Assembly: GCA_965119745.1 (NCBI GenBank)
Contig: OZ221973.1
Span: 62,001-126,000 of the forward strand
DNA length: 64,000 bases
Source of the DNA: CAJFUR01 sp904420575
GTDB taxonomy: Bacteria; Actinomycetota; Coriobacteriia; Coriobacteriales; Eggerthellaceae
Direction of reading: 5' to 3'
Part shown: positions 50,914 through 59,902 of the stretch, piece after piece
Numbering within the stretch: the stretch's first letter is position 1
Layout: every line of letters begins with the position of its first letter
Notes under the pieces: generated by a model
Databases searched by the model: none
The model's input: only the letters and a program-made list of their open reading frames with translations
What the model was told of the DNA's origin: nothing
Position numbers and translations under genes: made by a program

Positions 50914-51711
50914 ATGTATCCGGACTTGACAGGCAAGACGGCCGTGGTGACCGGCGCGAGCTCGGGCCTCGGCCACGGCATCGCGCAGAGGTTCCTGCAG
51001 CAGGAAGGCATGAACGTCGTGGTCAACTACCACAGCGAAAAACACCGCGGCGCAGCCCAGGAGTTGGCCGATGCCTGCAACGCGAACGGGCGGACGATGG
51101 CCGTCGTCGTGCAGGCCGACATCTCGCAGGAAGAAGGGGCGCAGAAGCTTTTGGACGCCGCCCTGGACACGTTCGGCACCGTGGACGTGTGGGTCAACAA
51201 CGCCGGCATCGAGTCGCGCTACCCCACCCACGAACTGCCGCTCGAAGAATGGGAAAAGGTGCTGGCCGTCAACCTGACCGGCGTGTTCCTGGGGTCGAAG
51301 GCTGCCTTGGCCCGATTCGTCGACACCGGCACGAAGGGCGTGATCGTGAACCTGTCGTCGGTACACGAAAAGGTGCCGTGGCCCACTTTCGCGCACTACA
51401 CCGCAAGCAAAGGCGGCGTCAAGCTGTTCAGCGAGACGATCGCGCTCGAGTACGCTCACCTGGGCATCCGCGTGAACTGCATCGCGCCCGGCGCCATCGA
51501 GACGCCCATCAACGCGGCGAAGTTCGCCGACCCGAAGGCGCTCGCCCAAACGGTGAAGCTCGTGCCGATGGGAACCATCGGCACGGTGGAGCAGGTCGCC
51601 GCGGCGGCGGCCTGGCTGGCTTCCGACCAGTCAGGCTACGTGACGGGACAGAGCCTGTTCGTGGACGGCGGCATGTCGCTCTACCCGTCGTTCGAGCGCG
51701 GGGACGGCTAG
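50914..51711 (+). CDS. SDR-family oxidoreductase (glucose 1-dehydrogenase type)
   Basis: This 265-residue classical short-chain dehydrogenase has the cofactor motif TGASSGLG (13-20), NNAG near 97, and Ser in NLSSV with Tyr162 and Lys166 in HYTASKGG as the catalytic set. Close relatives are annotated as glucose 1-dehydrogenases, which make aldonolactones with NAD(P). AAGGAG lies 7 bases before the ATG. It is followed after 8 bases by a membrane protein and then a lactonase-type gene, which supports an aldose-oxidation role. Confidence 0.87.
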   Translation: MYPDLTGKTAVVTGASSGLGHGIAQRFLQQEGMNVVVNYHSEKHRGAAQELADACNANGRTMAVVVQADISQEEGAQKLLDAALDTFGTVDVWVNNAGIESRYPTHELPLEEWEKVLAVNLTGVFLGSKAALARFVDTGTKGVIVNLSSVHEKVPWPTFAHYTASKGGVKLFSETIALEYAHLGIRVNCIAPGAIETPINAAKFADPKALAQTVKLVPMGTIGTVEQVAAAAAWLASDQSGYVTGQSLFVDGGMSLYPSFERGDG

Positions 51712-51719
51712 GCGGCACC

Positions 51720-52400
51720 ATGGCGCAGGAGAAATGGCTGGACCTCAAGCACACCTTCAACGTGAAGGGCAAGCTTCTGTTCTCCACACTGGGCGTGGTG
51801 TGCATCTCGCTTGGCGTCACGCTGTGCCGAGTGGGAAACGTGGGCGTGGACCCGTTCACGGCCATGAACCTGGGGGTCAGCGCGCGCATCGGCATGGACT
51901 TCGGCACTTACCAGCTCCTCGTGAACTTCGTCATCCTGGTGTTCGTGTTCTTTCTGGACAAGCGCCTCATCGGGCTGGGCACCCTCATCAACATGGTGGG
52001 CGTGGGCTATCTGATACAGTTCTTCACCTGGGCGCTCGACCTTCTGCCGCTCCCGCGCGACCTGGTGTTCGCCGCCGTCACGCTGGTGGCGGGGACGCTG
52101 CTGTTCACATTGGGCGTGTCGCTGTACCTGAAGACGCGCATGGGCGTGGCACCCATCGATGCCGTGGCGCCCATCGCGTCCCAGCGCCTGCCGTTCTCGT
52201 TCACCGCCTGCCGCATGACGCAGGACATCGCGGTCACGGTCATCGCGATTTTGGTCGGCGGGCCTATCGGCGTGTTCACCGTCATCGCGGCGTTCTTCAC
52301 CGGTCCGTTCATCACGATGTGGAACCGCATCCTCACGCTGCCGCTGTACCGGCGCTTCCACATCTTGGACCAGCAGGAATGGGAAAAGGAGAAGGCATGA
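51720..52400 (+). CDS. YczE/YitT-like membrane protein
   Basis: This 226-residue protein has five to six membrane helices and the YczE-family features SLGVTLCRVGNVGVDPFTAMN near the N-terminus and a second similar half LFTLGVSLYLKTRMGVAPIDA. The internal duplication suggests a small transporter, but no substrate is known for the family. It sits between the SDR and the lactonase-type gene, overlapping the latter by 4 bases (ATGA). Confidence 0.85.
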   Translation: MAQEKWLDLKHTFNVKGKLLFSTLGVVCISLGVTLCRVGNVGVDPFTAMNLGVSARIGMDFGTYQLLVNFVILVFVFFLDKRLIGLGTLINMVGVGYLIQFFTWALDLLPLPRDLVFAAVTLVAGTLLFTLGVSLYLKTRMGVAPIDAVAPIASQRLPFSFTACRMTQDIAVTVIAILVGGPIGVFTVIAAFFTGPFITMWNRILTLPLYRRFHILDQQEWEKEKA

Positions 52401-53740
52401 CGCCGGAAGCAGGCCTGCGGGAGGGCGCGGAGCGGGACGAACGTGGGGGCCTGCGCGGGAGCGCGGGGCGGACGCCGCGGACGGACGGGCGCGGGGGCCT
52501 GCGCGGGAGCGCGGAGCGGACGCCGCGGACGGACGGGCGCGGGGATGCGGCGCGGCTGTTCGTCGGCACGTACACGAAGGGAACGGCGAGCGAGGGCATC
52601 TACACGCTCGCCTTCGATGCGAAGGCGAGACGGCTTGCGGTCGAACGCACGACGCGCACGCTGGCGAACCCGTCGTTCCTCGTGCCGTGGGGCGCGCTCG
52701 TGTGCGCGGCGCACGAGCTGCCCGACCGCGGCTGCATGGCGACATACGCCGTGAGGGCAGACGGGTCGCTCGCCTTGGTGGACGCACGGGCCACCTCGGA
52801 CGATGCAGGCACCTGCTTCGTGGCCGTGCATCCCGCAGGTCGCGCGCTGTACGGCGCGAACTACCAGAGCGGCTCCATCGGATGCTGCCCGCTCGGGCGC
52901 GGCGGGTCCCTGGGCGCGCCCTTCCCCTCCGTGCATCACGGCGGTCATGGCGCGAACCCCGAACGCCAGGAGGCGCCCCACGTGCACACGCTCGGCTTCG
53001 TGCCGGGAACCAGCCACTTGGTTGCCGTCGACCTGGGCATCGACGCGCTGACGCGCTATCGCACGATGGAGACGGGCGCGCTCGCGCTTCCCCCGCTTGC
53101 CGTCGAACGCGTCCCCGCCGGCTCCGGGCCGAGGATCATGGCGTACCATCCGCGGCTTCCCCTTGCCGCCGTGGTGGACGAGCTGGCCAACGACGTTCTG
53201 GTCTTCCACATCGGCGAGGCTGCCGACGCCTGGACGCTCCTCGGCCGCTGGGACCTGCTCGGCCGGCCGGAAGAAGACGGCGCGTCACCGGAAACGGAAG
53301 CGACAGCGCCGTCGGAAGCGGAGGCGGCGGCGCAGGCGGCGGTTGCCGGACGGGCGGCACGCGCGGGCCATCCGGCGGAGCCGGCCGGCGGCGCATCCGG
53401 TCACGACGAACTCCCGCCCACCCGCCACACGGACTTGGCCGCGCACGGCGCCTTCGCGCCGGACGGGCGGCGCCTGTACGTTTCCGTGCGCGGCAGCGAC
53501 CTGATGGTGGTCTTCGACCTGGATCGGGAGGGGCACGCCACCAAGCGCTCGGCCTTTCCCTCGGGAGGCCGCGGGCCACGCCACTTTTCTCTTTCCCCCT
53601 CCGGCGAGCTGCTGGCGGTGGCCAACCAGGACAGCGGCACCGTGGCCCTCTTCCGGTTGGACGGCGAAGACGCGCCCGTCGAAGTGGCGCGCGCGGAGGT
53701 GCCGCAGGCCTCCTGCGTCGTCTGGGAGCTGCAGGCCTGA
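52397..53740 (+). CDS. lactonase-family seven-bladed beta-propeller protein
   Basis: This 447-residue protein matches the Pgl-type lactonase family: RLFVGTYTKGTASEGIYTL begins the first blade, and repeats such as CFVAVHPAGRALYGANYQSGS and HFSLSPSGELLAVANQDSGTV follow. Members hydrolyse 6-phosphogluconolactone or other lactones. The first 50 residues are a disordered extension made of a tandem 48-bp DNA repeat. An Ala/Glu/Pro insertion sits near residues 295-335. The start overlaps the upstream stop. It probably acts on the product of the SDR in the same operon. Confidence 0.87.
   Translation: MTPEAGLREGAERDERGGLRGSAGRTPRTDGRGGLRGSAERTPRTDGRGDAARLFVGTYTKGTASEGIYTLAFDAKARRLAVERTTRTLANPSFLVPWGALVCAAHELPDRGCMATYAVRADGSLALVDARATSDDAGTCFVAVHPAGRALYGANYQSGSIGCCPLGRGGSLGAPFPSVHHGGHGANPERQEAPHVHTLGFVPGTSHLVAVDLGIDALTRYRTMETGALALPPLAVERVPAGSGPRIMAYHPRLPLAAVVDELANDVLVFHIGEAADAWTLLGRWDLLGRPEEDGASPETEATAPSEAEAAAQAAVAGRAARAGHPAEPAGGASGHDELPPTRHTDLAAHGAFAPDGRRLYVSVRGSDLMVVFDLDREGHATKRSAFPSGGRGPRHFSLSPSGELLAVANQDSGTVALFRLDGEDAPVEVARAEVPQASCVVWELQA
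52445..52540 (+). repeat. 48-bp in-frame tandem duplication
   Basis: The units 52445-52492 and 52493-52540 differ at a single base. Each codes for 16 residues (GGLRGSAGRTPRTDGR and GGLRGSAERTPRTDGR) in the N-terminal extension of the lactonase-type protein. The near-identity points to a recent duplication. Confidence 0.9.
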
Positions 53741-53895
53741 AGCCGCATGCGTGCGAGGACGATGCCGGGCGGCACGCCCACGCGCGGCGGGGCCACGCCC
53801 CGAAGACGATGCCGTGTCGGACACGAGGCCGCTCGGGTCGAACGCGTTCCGTCACCCCACGAAGCCACCCGCTCCGCACTTCCGCAGAATAGTCG

Positions 53896-53901
53896 TATAA
53901 T
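53896..53901 (+). promoter_or_regulatory. -10 element of the TetR gene
   Basis: A perfect TATAAT, 34 bases upstream of the TetR start codon. Confidence 0.55.
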
Positions 53902-53935
53902 GCGAGTCGTTCCGTGAGAGGAGGCGCACTCGAGC

Positions 53936-54499
53936 ATGGCCAAAGACGACCGGCGGGCAGACAGGACGGACCGACGCGTGCAGTACACCAAGCGGGCGCT
54001 CCGCGAGGCGCTCGTGCACCTCATGCGCGAAAACCATATCTCCAAGATATCCGTGAAGGCGCTCTGCGACGCCGCCGACGTGAACCGCAGCACGTTCTAC
54101 GCCCACTACCAGAACCAATACGACCTGTTGCGGCAGATCGAGGCCGAGGCACTCGAGGATCTGACGGCCTATCTGCTGGAAGAGGCGCCCCGCACCTACA
54201 ACGTCACGAAGATCCTGGAATACGCTCAGGCCAATGCCGATTTGTTCATCGTCTTGCTGGACGAGAGCGACGGGGCCTTCCAACGGCAGATCATGGAGCT
54301 GGCGCACGTGGTCGACCTGCGGCTGACCGACGAGCCCGATGCCTGCCGCGACGACCGGCAGGAGTACATGTACCTGTTCGCCGTCACGGGAGCGCTCGGC
54401 GTGCTGACGCAGTGGCTGAAGAAGGGCACCCCCCAGTCCCCTGCCGTCATGTCGGAGATGCTCATGCGCATGATCCAGTCAGGCATCGAGGAAGCCTAG
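53936..54499 (+). CDS. TetR-family transcriptional regulator
   Basis: This 187-residue regulator has an N-terminal TetR helix-turn-helix (about residues 18-60; ISVKALCDAADVNRSTFYAHYQNQYDLL) and a helical ligand-binding part with no recognised subfamily. GGAGG precedes the ATG. It is convergent with an MMPL transporter operon that is its likely target. A 5-bp inverted repeat, CCTAC-n5-GTAGG, at that operon's promoter is a candidate site. Confidence 0.92.
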   Translation: MAKDDRRADRTDRRVQYTKRALREALVHLMRENHISKISVKALCDAADVNRSTFYAHYQNQYDLLRQIEAEALEDLTAYLLEEAPRTYNVTKILEYAQANADLFIVLLDESDGAFQRQIMELAHVVDLRLTDEPDACRDDRQEYMYLFAVTGALGVLTQWLKKGTPQSPAVMSEMLMRMIQSGIEEA

Positions 54500-54629
54500 A
54501 CGCACGGCGGACCCGGAGGGCGCGGGCGGGCGGGTTCCGGCGCGGCCGGCTGCGCCTGGAGGACGCGCAGCCGGCAGCAGGATCTCCGCGGCCGACAGCG
54601 CGCCCACCCATGGTTTCTCGCCGCGCTTC

Positions 54630-56588
54630 CTACCCTTGGAACAGGGCCAGCAGGCGGTCCCACAAGGTCGGCTCCGACGTGTCGGCCTCTTCCTCCTGGG
54701 GGGCTTCCGGCTTCTCGATGGGAGAAGTGGCCATGACGAACTGGACGGCGTTCACGTTCGCGTTCTCCGAAGAAACGAACGACACCGGCTCGAATTCGGG
54801 GAAGTCGAAGTCGGCGGTCATCTCGCCTATCTTCTCGCGCATGGTCTCGGGCAGCGTGGCCGTGGACTCGTCGAGCGCGCTCATGCCGTCGCTCAGGTCG
54901 TTCGCGCCGCCGACGAGGTCGCCCGCGCCTCCCGCGAACTGCGACGCGCCGGAGGCGAAGTCCTGGTACTTGGACGAGAGCGACGACAGGCCTGAGGCGT
55001 ATTCCGCGAGGCCGTCGTGGAAGCGGCCGTACTCGCCCGAAAGGCCGGAAAGCCCTTCCACCAACGCCGGCAGCTGGTCGAGCGCACCGGCGCCGAGCGA
55101 GGACTCCAGGGCGTCGGCCATGGCGCGCAAGGCCTGCGCGGACGTGGCCAGGGCGCCGCCGGACGACGCGTCCGCGGCAAGATTGTCTAGCAGGGCGCTC
55201 GCGCCGTCGAATGCCGCTTTGGCGCCGTCGTTTCCGTTCGGCCCCACGTAGGCGCCGCGCACATACTGCGCCGCAGCATAATACTGCGTCAGTTGCCCGA
55301 GCGTGGCCGCGTCGGCCTCGGTTCCCTGCCCTTTCACAAGGTCGACGAGGCTGCCCAAGGCCGCCTCGTCGATCGACCCGGCCGGGATGGCACCGATCGC
55401 GCCGTCCAGCACGCCCAGCGCCTGCGCGTATCCTTGCTGCACGGCCGCCACGCTCTCCCTCAGCCCGCCAGAGCCGTCCAGGCCGTCGGCCAGCTGCCGC
55501 AGCGTCGCGGGCAGCCGTTCGAGGTCGGCCAGGCTGCCCAGGTCGGCGCCTGCCAGCCCCGAAGCGATGGCCGCCAACGCATCTCGGATGTCGCCCGAAA
55601 CGCTCACCAGGTAGGACGATCCACCATCGAGCTTGGAGAGCCCCTGGCCGAACCCTTCCGCGCCCTCGGACACGCCTTGTGCGCCTTCTGCCAAGAGGTC
55701 GATGCCTTCCGCCAGCTGCGCGGTCCCGTCGGTGAGCTGGCTCACCGCCGAGGCCAGGTCGGCCATGCCGTCGGTCATCTCGCCGGTATCGGGCAGGTCG
55801 ACCACCGACGAATACGGCAGCGCCGCTATCTGCACTCCATCCATAGAGAAGTCGCTCACCTGCGCCTTCAGCGTGAAGTCGCCGTCGTGGCCGGGCAGCG
55901 CCGTGAACGCCACCGTCCAGTCCTGCCCCGCGCTGGCGATGGTGGCGCCTTCAGCCTGCACGTCAGAGCTCTCCTGGCCTTTGAGCGTGAACGTGATCTG
56001 CAGCATGAAGCTGTCGTAGAAGGCCGGGTCGACCGCGGCGTTGCGCGTCGTGGTCACCCGGATGGCCAGCGCGCCAGACGCCCCGGCAAGCTCGTCGGCG
56101 GAGATCGGCTTCCCGTCCAACTCGTAAGAGAGCGCGATGTTCCACGGAAGCGTCGTCTGGGCGGCGTCGCCCTGGTAGTAGAACACGCCTTCTTCCACGT
56201 CCACCGTGGTGACGTCGCCGGAACGCACCAGATCGGACTCGTTGGTGAGGTTCTTCACGTCCGTATAGTCGCCATGGTCGACAAGGGTTCCCGGGGCGGC
56301 CACGTCGAAGCGGTTGACCACGTAGACGGCCTGGGGCGTGCCCGTGGCGGCCAGGTTTGCGTACACGATTTCCGACTTTTCGTACAAAGCGGCAGCAGCC
56401 TGCGCGGAAGAGGCGGGGACCGCCTTGTTCGCCGCCTTCTGGCCGCCCTCCTGCGAGAGCGCGAGGGCGTGCGGGATGCAGGCCGCCGAAAGCGTCACCA
56501 CCAAAAGGGCGGCCAGGCCGGTGCGCGCGAAGCGGCGCCGTTTCGCAGGCGCGGCCGGACGTTCCAGGTTACTGTTCATGGGGCTCAT
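54630..56588 (-). CDS. YhgE-like heptad-repeat secreted/membrane protein partnering MMPL
   Basis: This 652-residue protein has a signal or anchor helix (about residues 17-40), a beta-rich outer part (to about 260) and then long coiled segments with repeated LxxG heptads (LAEGIDLLAEGAQGVSEGAEG). That layout is seen in YhgE/Pip-type proteins that accompany MMPL or ABC-2 exporters. AAGGAGG gives the ATG at 56588, which overlaps the MMPL gene by 20 bases. An ATG 9 bases later is possible. The C-terminus has no clear membrane helix, unlike YhgE. Confidence 0.82.
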   Translation of the reverse strand: MSPMNSNLERPAAPAKRRRFARTGLAALLVVTLSAACIPHALALSQEGGQKAANKAVPASSAQAAAALYEKSEIVYANLAATGTPQAVYVVNRFDVAAPGTLVDHGDYTDVKNLTNESDLVRSGDVTTVDVEEGVFYYQGDAAQTTLPWNIALSYELDGKPISADELAGASGALAIRVTTTRNAAVDPAFYDSFMLQITFTLKGQESSDVQAEGATIASAGQDWTVAFTALPGHDGDFTLKAQVSDFSMDGVQIAALPYSSVVDLPDTGEMTDGMADLASAVSQLTDGTAQLAEGIDLLAEGAQGVSEGAEGFGQGLSKLDGGSSYLVSVSGDIRDALAAIASGLAGADLGSLADLERLPATLRQLADGLDGSGGLRESVAAVQQGYAQALGVLDGAIGAIPAGSIDEAALGSLVDLVKGQGTEADAATLGQLTQYYAAAQYVRGAYVGPNGNDGAKAAFDGASALLDNLAADASSGGALATSAQALRAMADALESSLGAGALDQLPALVEGLSGLSGEYGRFHDGLAEYASGLSSLSSKYQDFASGASQFAGGAGDLVGGANDLSDGMSALDESTATLPETMREKIGEMTADFDFPEFEPVSFVSSENANVNAVQFVMATSPIEKPEAPQEEEADTSEPTLWDRLLALFQG

Positions 56589-58788
56589 CGTTCGCCTCCT
56601 TGTGCGGGGTGAGGAAGAAACCGGCATGCCACGTGGTACGGCGTATGAATCCGTCCAAGTACACGAGCAGACCGGGAAGGAAACACGTCACCAGGGCGAG
56701 GGACAGAAGCGCGCCGCGCCCGAGCAGAAGGCCCAGGCTGGCCACGGCAGACATGGACGACGTGAACGAAAGCGCGAAGCCCGCCGTTGCCAGGATGCCT
56801 GCCGACACCAGGAGGGACGGGAACGTCTCGCCGAGCGCGAGGCGTATGGCCTGGCGGGCCGGCTCGCGGCGGCGATGGTCCAGGTAGTGCGTCGTGAGCA
56901 GGATGCCGTAGTCGATGGTGGCACCCAGCTGCACCGTGTTGATGACCAGATAGCCGATGAAGTTCACCGGCTCGCCCGTGAAGTACGGGATGGACAGGTT
57001 GATCCAGATGCCGGACTCGATGGTGAGCAGCAGCACGAGCGGCAGCGCGATGGAGCGGAACGTCACCAAGAGCACGCACAGGATGGCCACGACGGCTATG
57101 CCGCTCACGACCACGTTGTCCACCGCCACGATGTTCTTCATGTCGTACAGGTTCGCGGACTGGCCGGCCGTGTAGAACGTCCCGTAATGACGTGCCGCCA
57201 CGTCCTGCACGGCCTGGACGGTGGCGAACGCCTCGTCGCTTTCCACGTCGGTGCTGGTGTAGGCGATGATGCGCGCGTAGTTTTCCGAGTAGAACTGATC
57301 GGTCACGCTGGCATCCAGAAACCCTGACGGTATGGCCGAACCCACGGTGGAGGCGTACGAGAGGACGCCTTTGACGTTGTCGACCTTCTCCAGATCGGCG
57401 GCAAGCGCGGCCTCTGCGGCGACGTCGCCGCGCGGCACCAGCACCACCAGCGGGTTCTGATGACCGAACTCGTCCTGCACCATGAGCGTGTCGGCGCCGG
57501 AGCGCAGGTTGGGGTCGGGGGAGTTGTTCTGGTAGGTGAACACGGTGTGGGCCTGGCCCAGGAAGGCCGGCACCACCAGGGCAAGCACCAGCACGAGCGC
57601 CGGGACGCGCACCTTCGAGAGCGCCTTGTCCACGTTCTTGAACGAAGGCATGAGGGGCCGGTGCGCCGTCTTGTCGATGGCTCGGTAGACCAGAAGCGTG
57701 AGCGCCGGGAGGAACACCATGACGGTCACGAAGCTGAACGCGATGCCCTTGACCAGATTGATGCCGAGGTCGGCCCCGATCTGGAACTGCATGAACGCCA
57801 GCGCCGCGAAGCCGAACAGCGTGGTGGTGGCGCTTGCGGCGATGGTGGATAGCGAGCGGCGCATCGCGCAGGCCATGGCCTGCTCCACGTCGGCCGTGCG
57901 CTGCCGCTCGGCCGCGAACGCATGGAGCAGGAAGATGGCGTAGTCGAGCGACACTGCCAGCTGCAGGATGGGGCTCACCGAATACGTGATGAACGACACT
58001 TCGCCCAGCACGATGTTGGTGCCCATGTTGAGCACGATGGACACGCCGATGGCCGCGATGAACAGCACCGGCTCGATCCACGAGAGCGTGGAGAGCACCA
58101 GCAGAAGCAGGATGGCGGGCACGATGATGGCCACGGCGCCCAGCACCTCCTGCACCGTGTTCGCCTGGAGCTGCGCCGTGTCCATCGCCTCGCCCGACAC
58201 GGCGTTCGCCAGGCCCCGGCCGCCTGCGGCGGCGTTGTCGGCGCTCGCCTGGTCCACCAGGCCGCGCAGGGCGGGGATGGCCGTGCCTTCCTCGCCTTCG
58301 GCGACGGTCACCTGGAACAGCGCCGTGCCTGCGGCTTCGGCGCCGGCCGTGGCGCTTGGCGCCTCCTGGCCGGTTCCGCTCGAGGCCGGATCGTTCACGC
58401 GGTAATAGGTCTCCACCGTCTCCTGGTCGGCCGTCTCCAGCGGCACGGCGACGTCCATGACGTCGTCGAGCCACATGACGCCTTCCACCCCGTCGACGGC
58501 GGCGATTTTGTCCTTGAACGCAAGGGCCTGCGGCACCGTGACGTCGTGCACGAGCACGTTCGCGTTGGGAACGGCCTGCGAGAACTCCTGCTCCATGATC
58601 TCCACGGCCGTGGTCGACTGCGCCTCGTCGGGCAGGTAGTCCACCATGTTGTAGTTGGTCTTGACGAAGGGAATGAACGCGGCGCACACCACGGCCGCGG
58701 CCAGGAAAGCCACGACGACCGCCTTGCGGTGCCTGATGATGCCGTGTATGAAGCGATCCATGCCCTGGGCAGTCCTTCGCGTCGTCAT
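56569..58788 (-). CDS. MMPL/RND-family transporter
   Basis: This 739-residue membrane protein has the RND/MMPL layout: one helix, a large outer loop, five helices, then the same again. Motifs include LDYAIFLLHAFAAERQR in the first half and IDYGILLTTHYLDHRRR in the second, where the intramembrane acidic residues serve proton flow. Members export lipids, siderophores or drugs. An ATG 27 bases downstream (MDRFIHG) is an alternative start. It is co-transcribed with the heptad-repeat protein and probably controlled by the nearby TetR protein. Confidence 0.93.
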   Translation of the reverse strand: MTTRRTAQGMDRFIHGIIRHRKAVVVAFLAAAVVCAAFIPFVKTNYNMVDYLPDEAQSTTAVEIMEQEFSQAVPNANVLVHDVTVPQALAFKDKIAAVDGVEGVMWLDDVMDVAVPLETADQETVETYYRVNDPASSGTGQEAPSATAGAEAAGTALFQVTVAEGEEGTAIPALRGLVDQASADNAAAGGRGLANAVSGEAMDTAQLQANTVQEVLGAVAIIVPAILLLLVLSTLSWIEPVLFIAAIGVSIVLNMGTNIVLGEVSFITYSVSPILQLAVSLDYAIFLLHAFAAERQRTADVEQAMACAMRRSLSTIAASATTTLFGFAALAFMQFQIGADLGINLVKGIAFSFVTVMVFLPALTLLVYRAIDKTAHRPLMPSFKNVDKALSKVRVPALVLVLALVVPAFLGQAHTVFTYQNNSPDPNLRSGADTLMVQDEFGHQNPLVVLVPRGDVAAEAALAADLEKVDNVKGVLSYASTVGSAIPSGFLDASVTDQFYSENYARIIAYTSTDVESDEAFATVQAVQDVAARHYGTFYTAGQSANLYDMKNIVAVDNVVVSGIAVVAILCVLLVTFRSIALPLVLLLTIESGIWINLSIPYFTGEPVNFIGYLVINTVQLGATIDYGILLTTHYLDHRRREPARQAIRLALGETFPSLLVSAGILATAGFALSFTSSMSAVASLGLLLGRGALLSLALVTCFLPGLLVYLDGFIRRTTWHAGFFLTPHKEANDEPHEQ

Positions 58789-58790
58789 TC

Positions 58791-58831
58791 CCTACACTCC
58801 GTAGGATAAACAACACGCTGTGGAGAAACAA
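58791..58831 (-). promoter_or_regulatory. MMPL operon promoter with candidate TetR site
   Basis: TTGTTT (58826-58831) and TATCCT (58803-58808) on the minus strand are 17 bases apart. The inverted repeat CCTAC-n5-GTAGG (58791-58805) overlaps the -10 and start region. Confidence 0.6.
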
Positions 58832-59134
58832 CCCACACCATCGCGACATGTGAACGAAAGCCGACAGTCCGCGCATCGAGTGTTGCGGATTCACAAAACC
58901 CGCAGACGCAGGTTGACGGCGCGTTGCCGAACAGGAACCGCTTGCAGCGGGAAGGGGCAGCGAGCGCGGCGGGCGGGCGTGCCTTCTTGGAAGAGGCGGA
59001 CGCGCGGTCGCGACGGGTCGCGGCGTCGCGCGGGATCTCTTGTGCGAGGTCGCCTGCGCGTTGTCGCAGAGAATGAGGGAGGTCTTTCGCACGGCGTGGC
59101 GGGGGGCGCGGGATCTCTCGCGCAGCGCGGCGTC
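58832..59134. other. GC-rich intergenic stretch
   Basis: About 300 bases with no gene. It holds GC-rich hairpins and a short direct repeat, CGCGGGATCTCT, at about 59030 and 59108. I see no transcription signal with confidence. Confidence 0.5.
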
Positions 59135-59674
59135 CTACCGCGCGCGGTCGCGCAGGGCCTGCAGCTTCGCCAGCGTGGCGGGATCGATGCGGGCGGCGAC
59201 CGTGTTCTTCTCGGCCACCTTCGGCGTCTCGTCAAGCCGCGCGTCTTCGTAGTACAGGGCCACCTCGTGGCTGAAGCCGTCGGCGCTCATGCGGTCGACG
59301 CCATTGCCGAACACCGTGTCCTGGATGGTGGCATCGCTGGTGACCACCAGCGTCTCCACCTGGCGCTCGCGCGCATCGTGCGCCAGTTTCTCGATGACCT
59401 TGTCGGCCGATTGGCCCGCCGGTGAAAACACGATGCGCACGCCGCCGACGGTTTCCGCCTCGCCGGTGGAGAACCGGTTCTTCGCGCCGTCGAACACGAT
59501 GACGGCGCGCCAGTCGCGCCCGGCGTAGTTGACCACGTCGTTGATGAGCGCCTCGCGCGCCGTGTTGAACGTGTCGTCGGTGTAGTCGGGCCCCGCAATG
59601 CGCTGATAGCGGCTGCCCGACCGCAGCACGTTGTAGCCGTCGACGAGAAGCAGTTTTTTGCGTTGTTTGGGCAT
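59135..59674 (-). CDS. YacP-like NYN-domain nuclease
   Basis: This 179-residue protein has the NYN/PIN-like fold of the YacP/Rae1 family: LLLVDGYNVL with the first catalytic Asp, AVIVFDGAKN, the segment SADKVIEKLAHDARER, and VVTSDATIQ. Rae1 in Bacillus cleaves mRNA on the ribosome. The ATG at 59674 follows AAAGG. A gene for an RlmB-type 23S rRNA methyltransferase lies just upstream, the usual neighbour of yacP, although copy 3 of the 162-bp element separates them here. Confidence 0.9.
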   Translation of the reverse strand: MPKQRKKLLLVDGYNVLRSGSRYQRIAGPDYTDDTFNTAREALINDVVNYAGRDWRAVIVFDGAKNRFSTGEAETVGGVRIVFSPAGQSADKVIEKLAHDARERQVETLVVTSDATIQDTVFGNGVDRMSADGFSHEVALYYEDARLDETPKVAEKNTVAARIDPATLAKLQALRDRAR

Positions 59675-59741
59675 GGTACCTTTGCCTTGCAGGTCGAAAC
59701 GGACGCCTTGTCGGCAGCACATCACAGGTTCAAGCGTCACA

Positions 59742-59902
59742 GGTTGGCGTAGTGGGTCAGCGAGGGCGCTTCTGGCGAGTGCGATCGGCGGGAAAGGAAG
59801 GCGAAGCGTGCTTTCGCACGTGAGCCTTCCTTGAGCGTCAAGCGCGCCGCCAGAAGCGCCCGCAGCGTCGGCTCGTTCCGTCGGCCGTCAAGCCGACGGA
59901 AC
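59742..59902 (+). repeat. dispersed structured 162-bp element, copy 3
   Basis: It opens with GGTTGGCGTAG (59742) and GTCAGCGAG. A 14-base arm (59764-59777) pairs perfectly with 59848-59861. Inside is CGTGC-TTTC-GCACG (59807-59820) flanked by GGAAGG/CCTTCC. GCAGCGTCG lies at 59862-59870. A perfect 11-bp hairpin (59875-59902) ends it and overlaps the last codons of the rlmB-like gene. The total length is within two bases of the other copies. Confidence 0.75.

Noticed and set aside
58832..59134. A fourth copy of the 162-bp element
   Set aside because: The stretch is hairpin-rich and has a partial GGTTGACG word, but none of the three diagnostic boxes is present.
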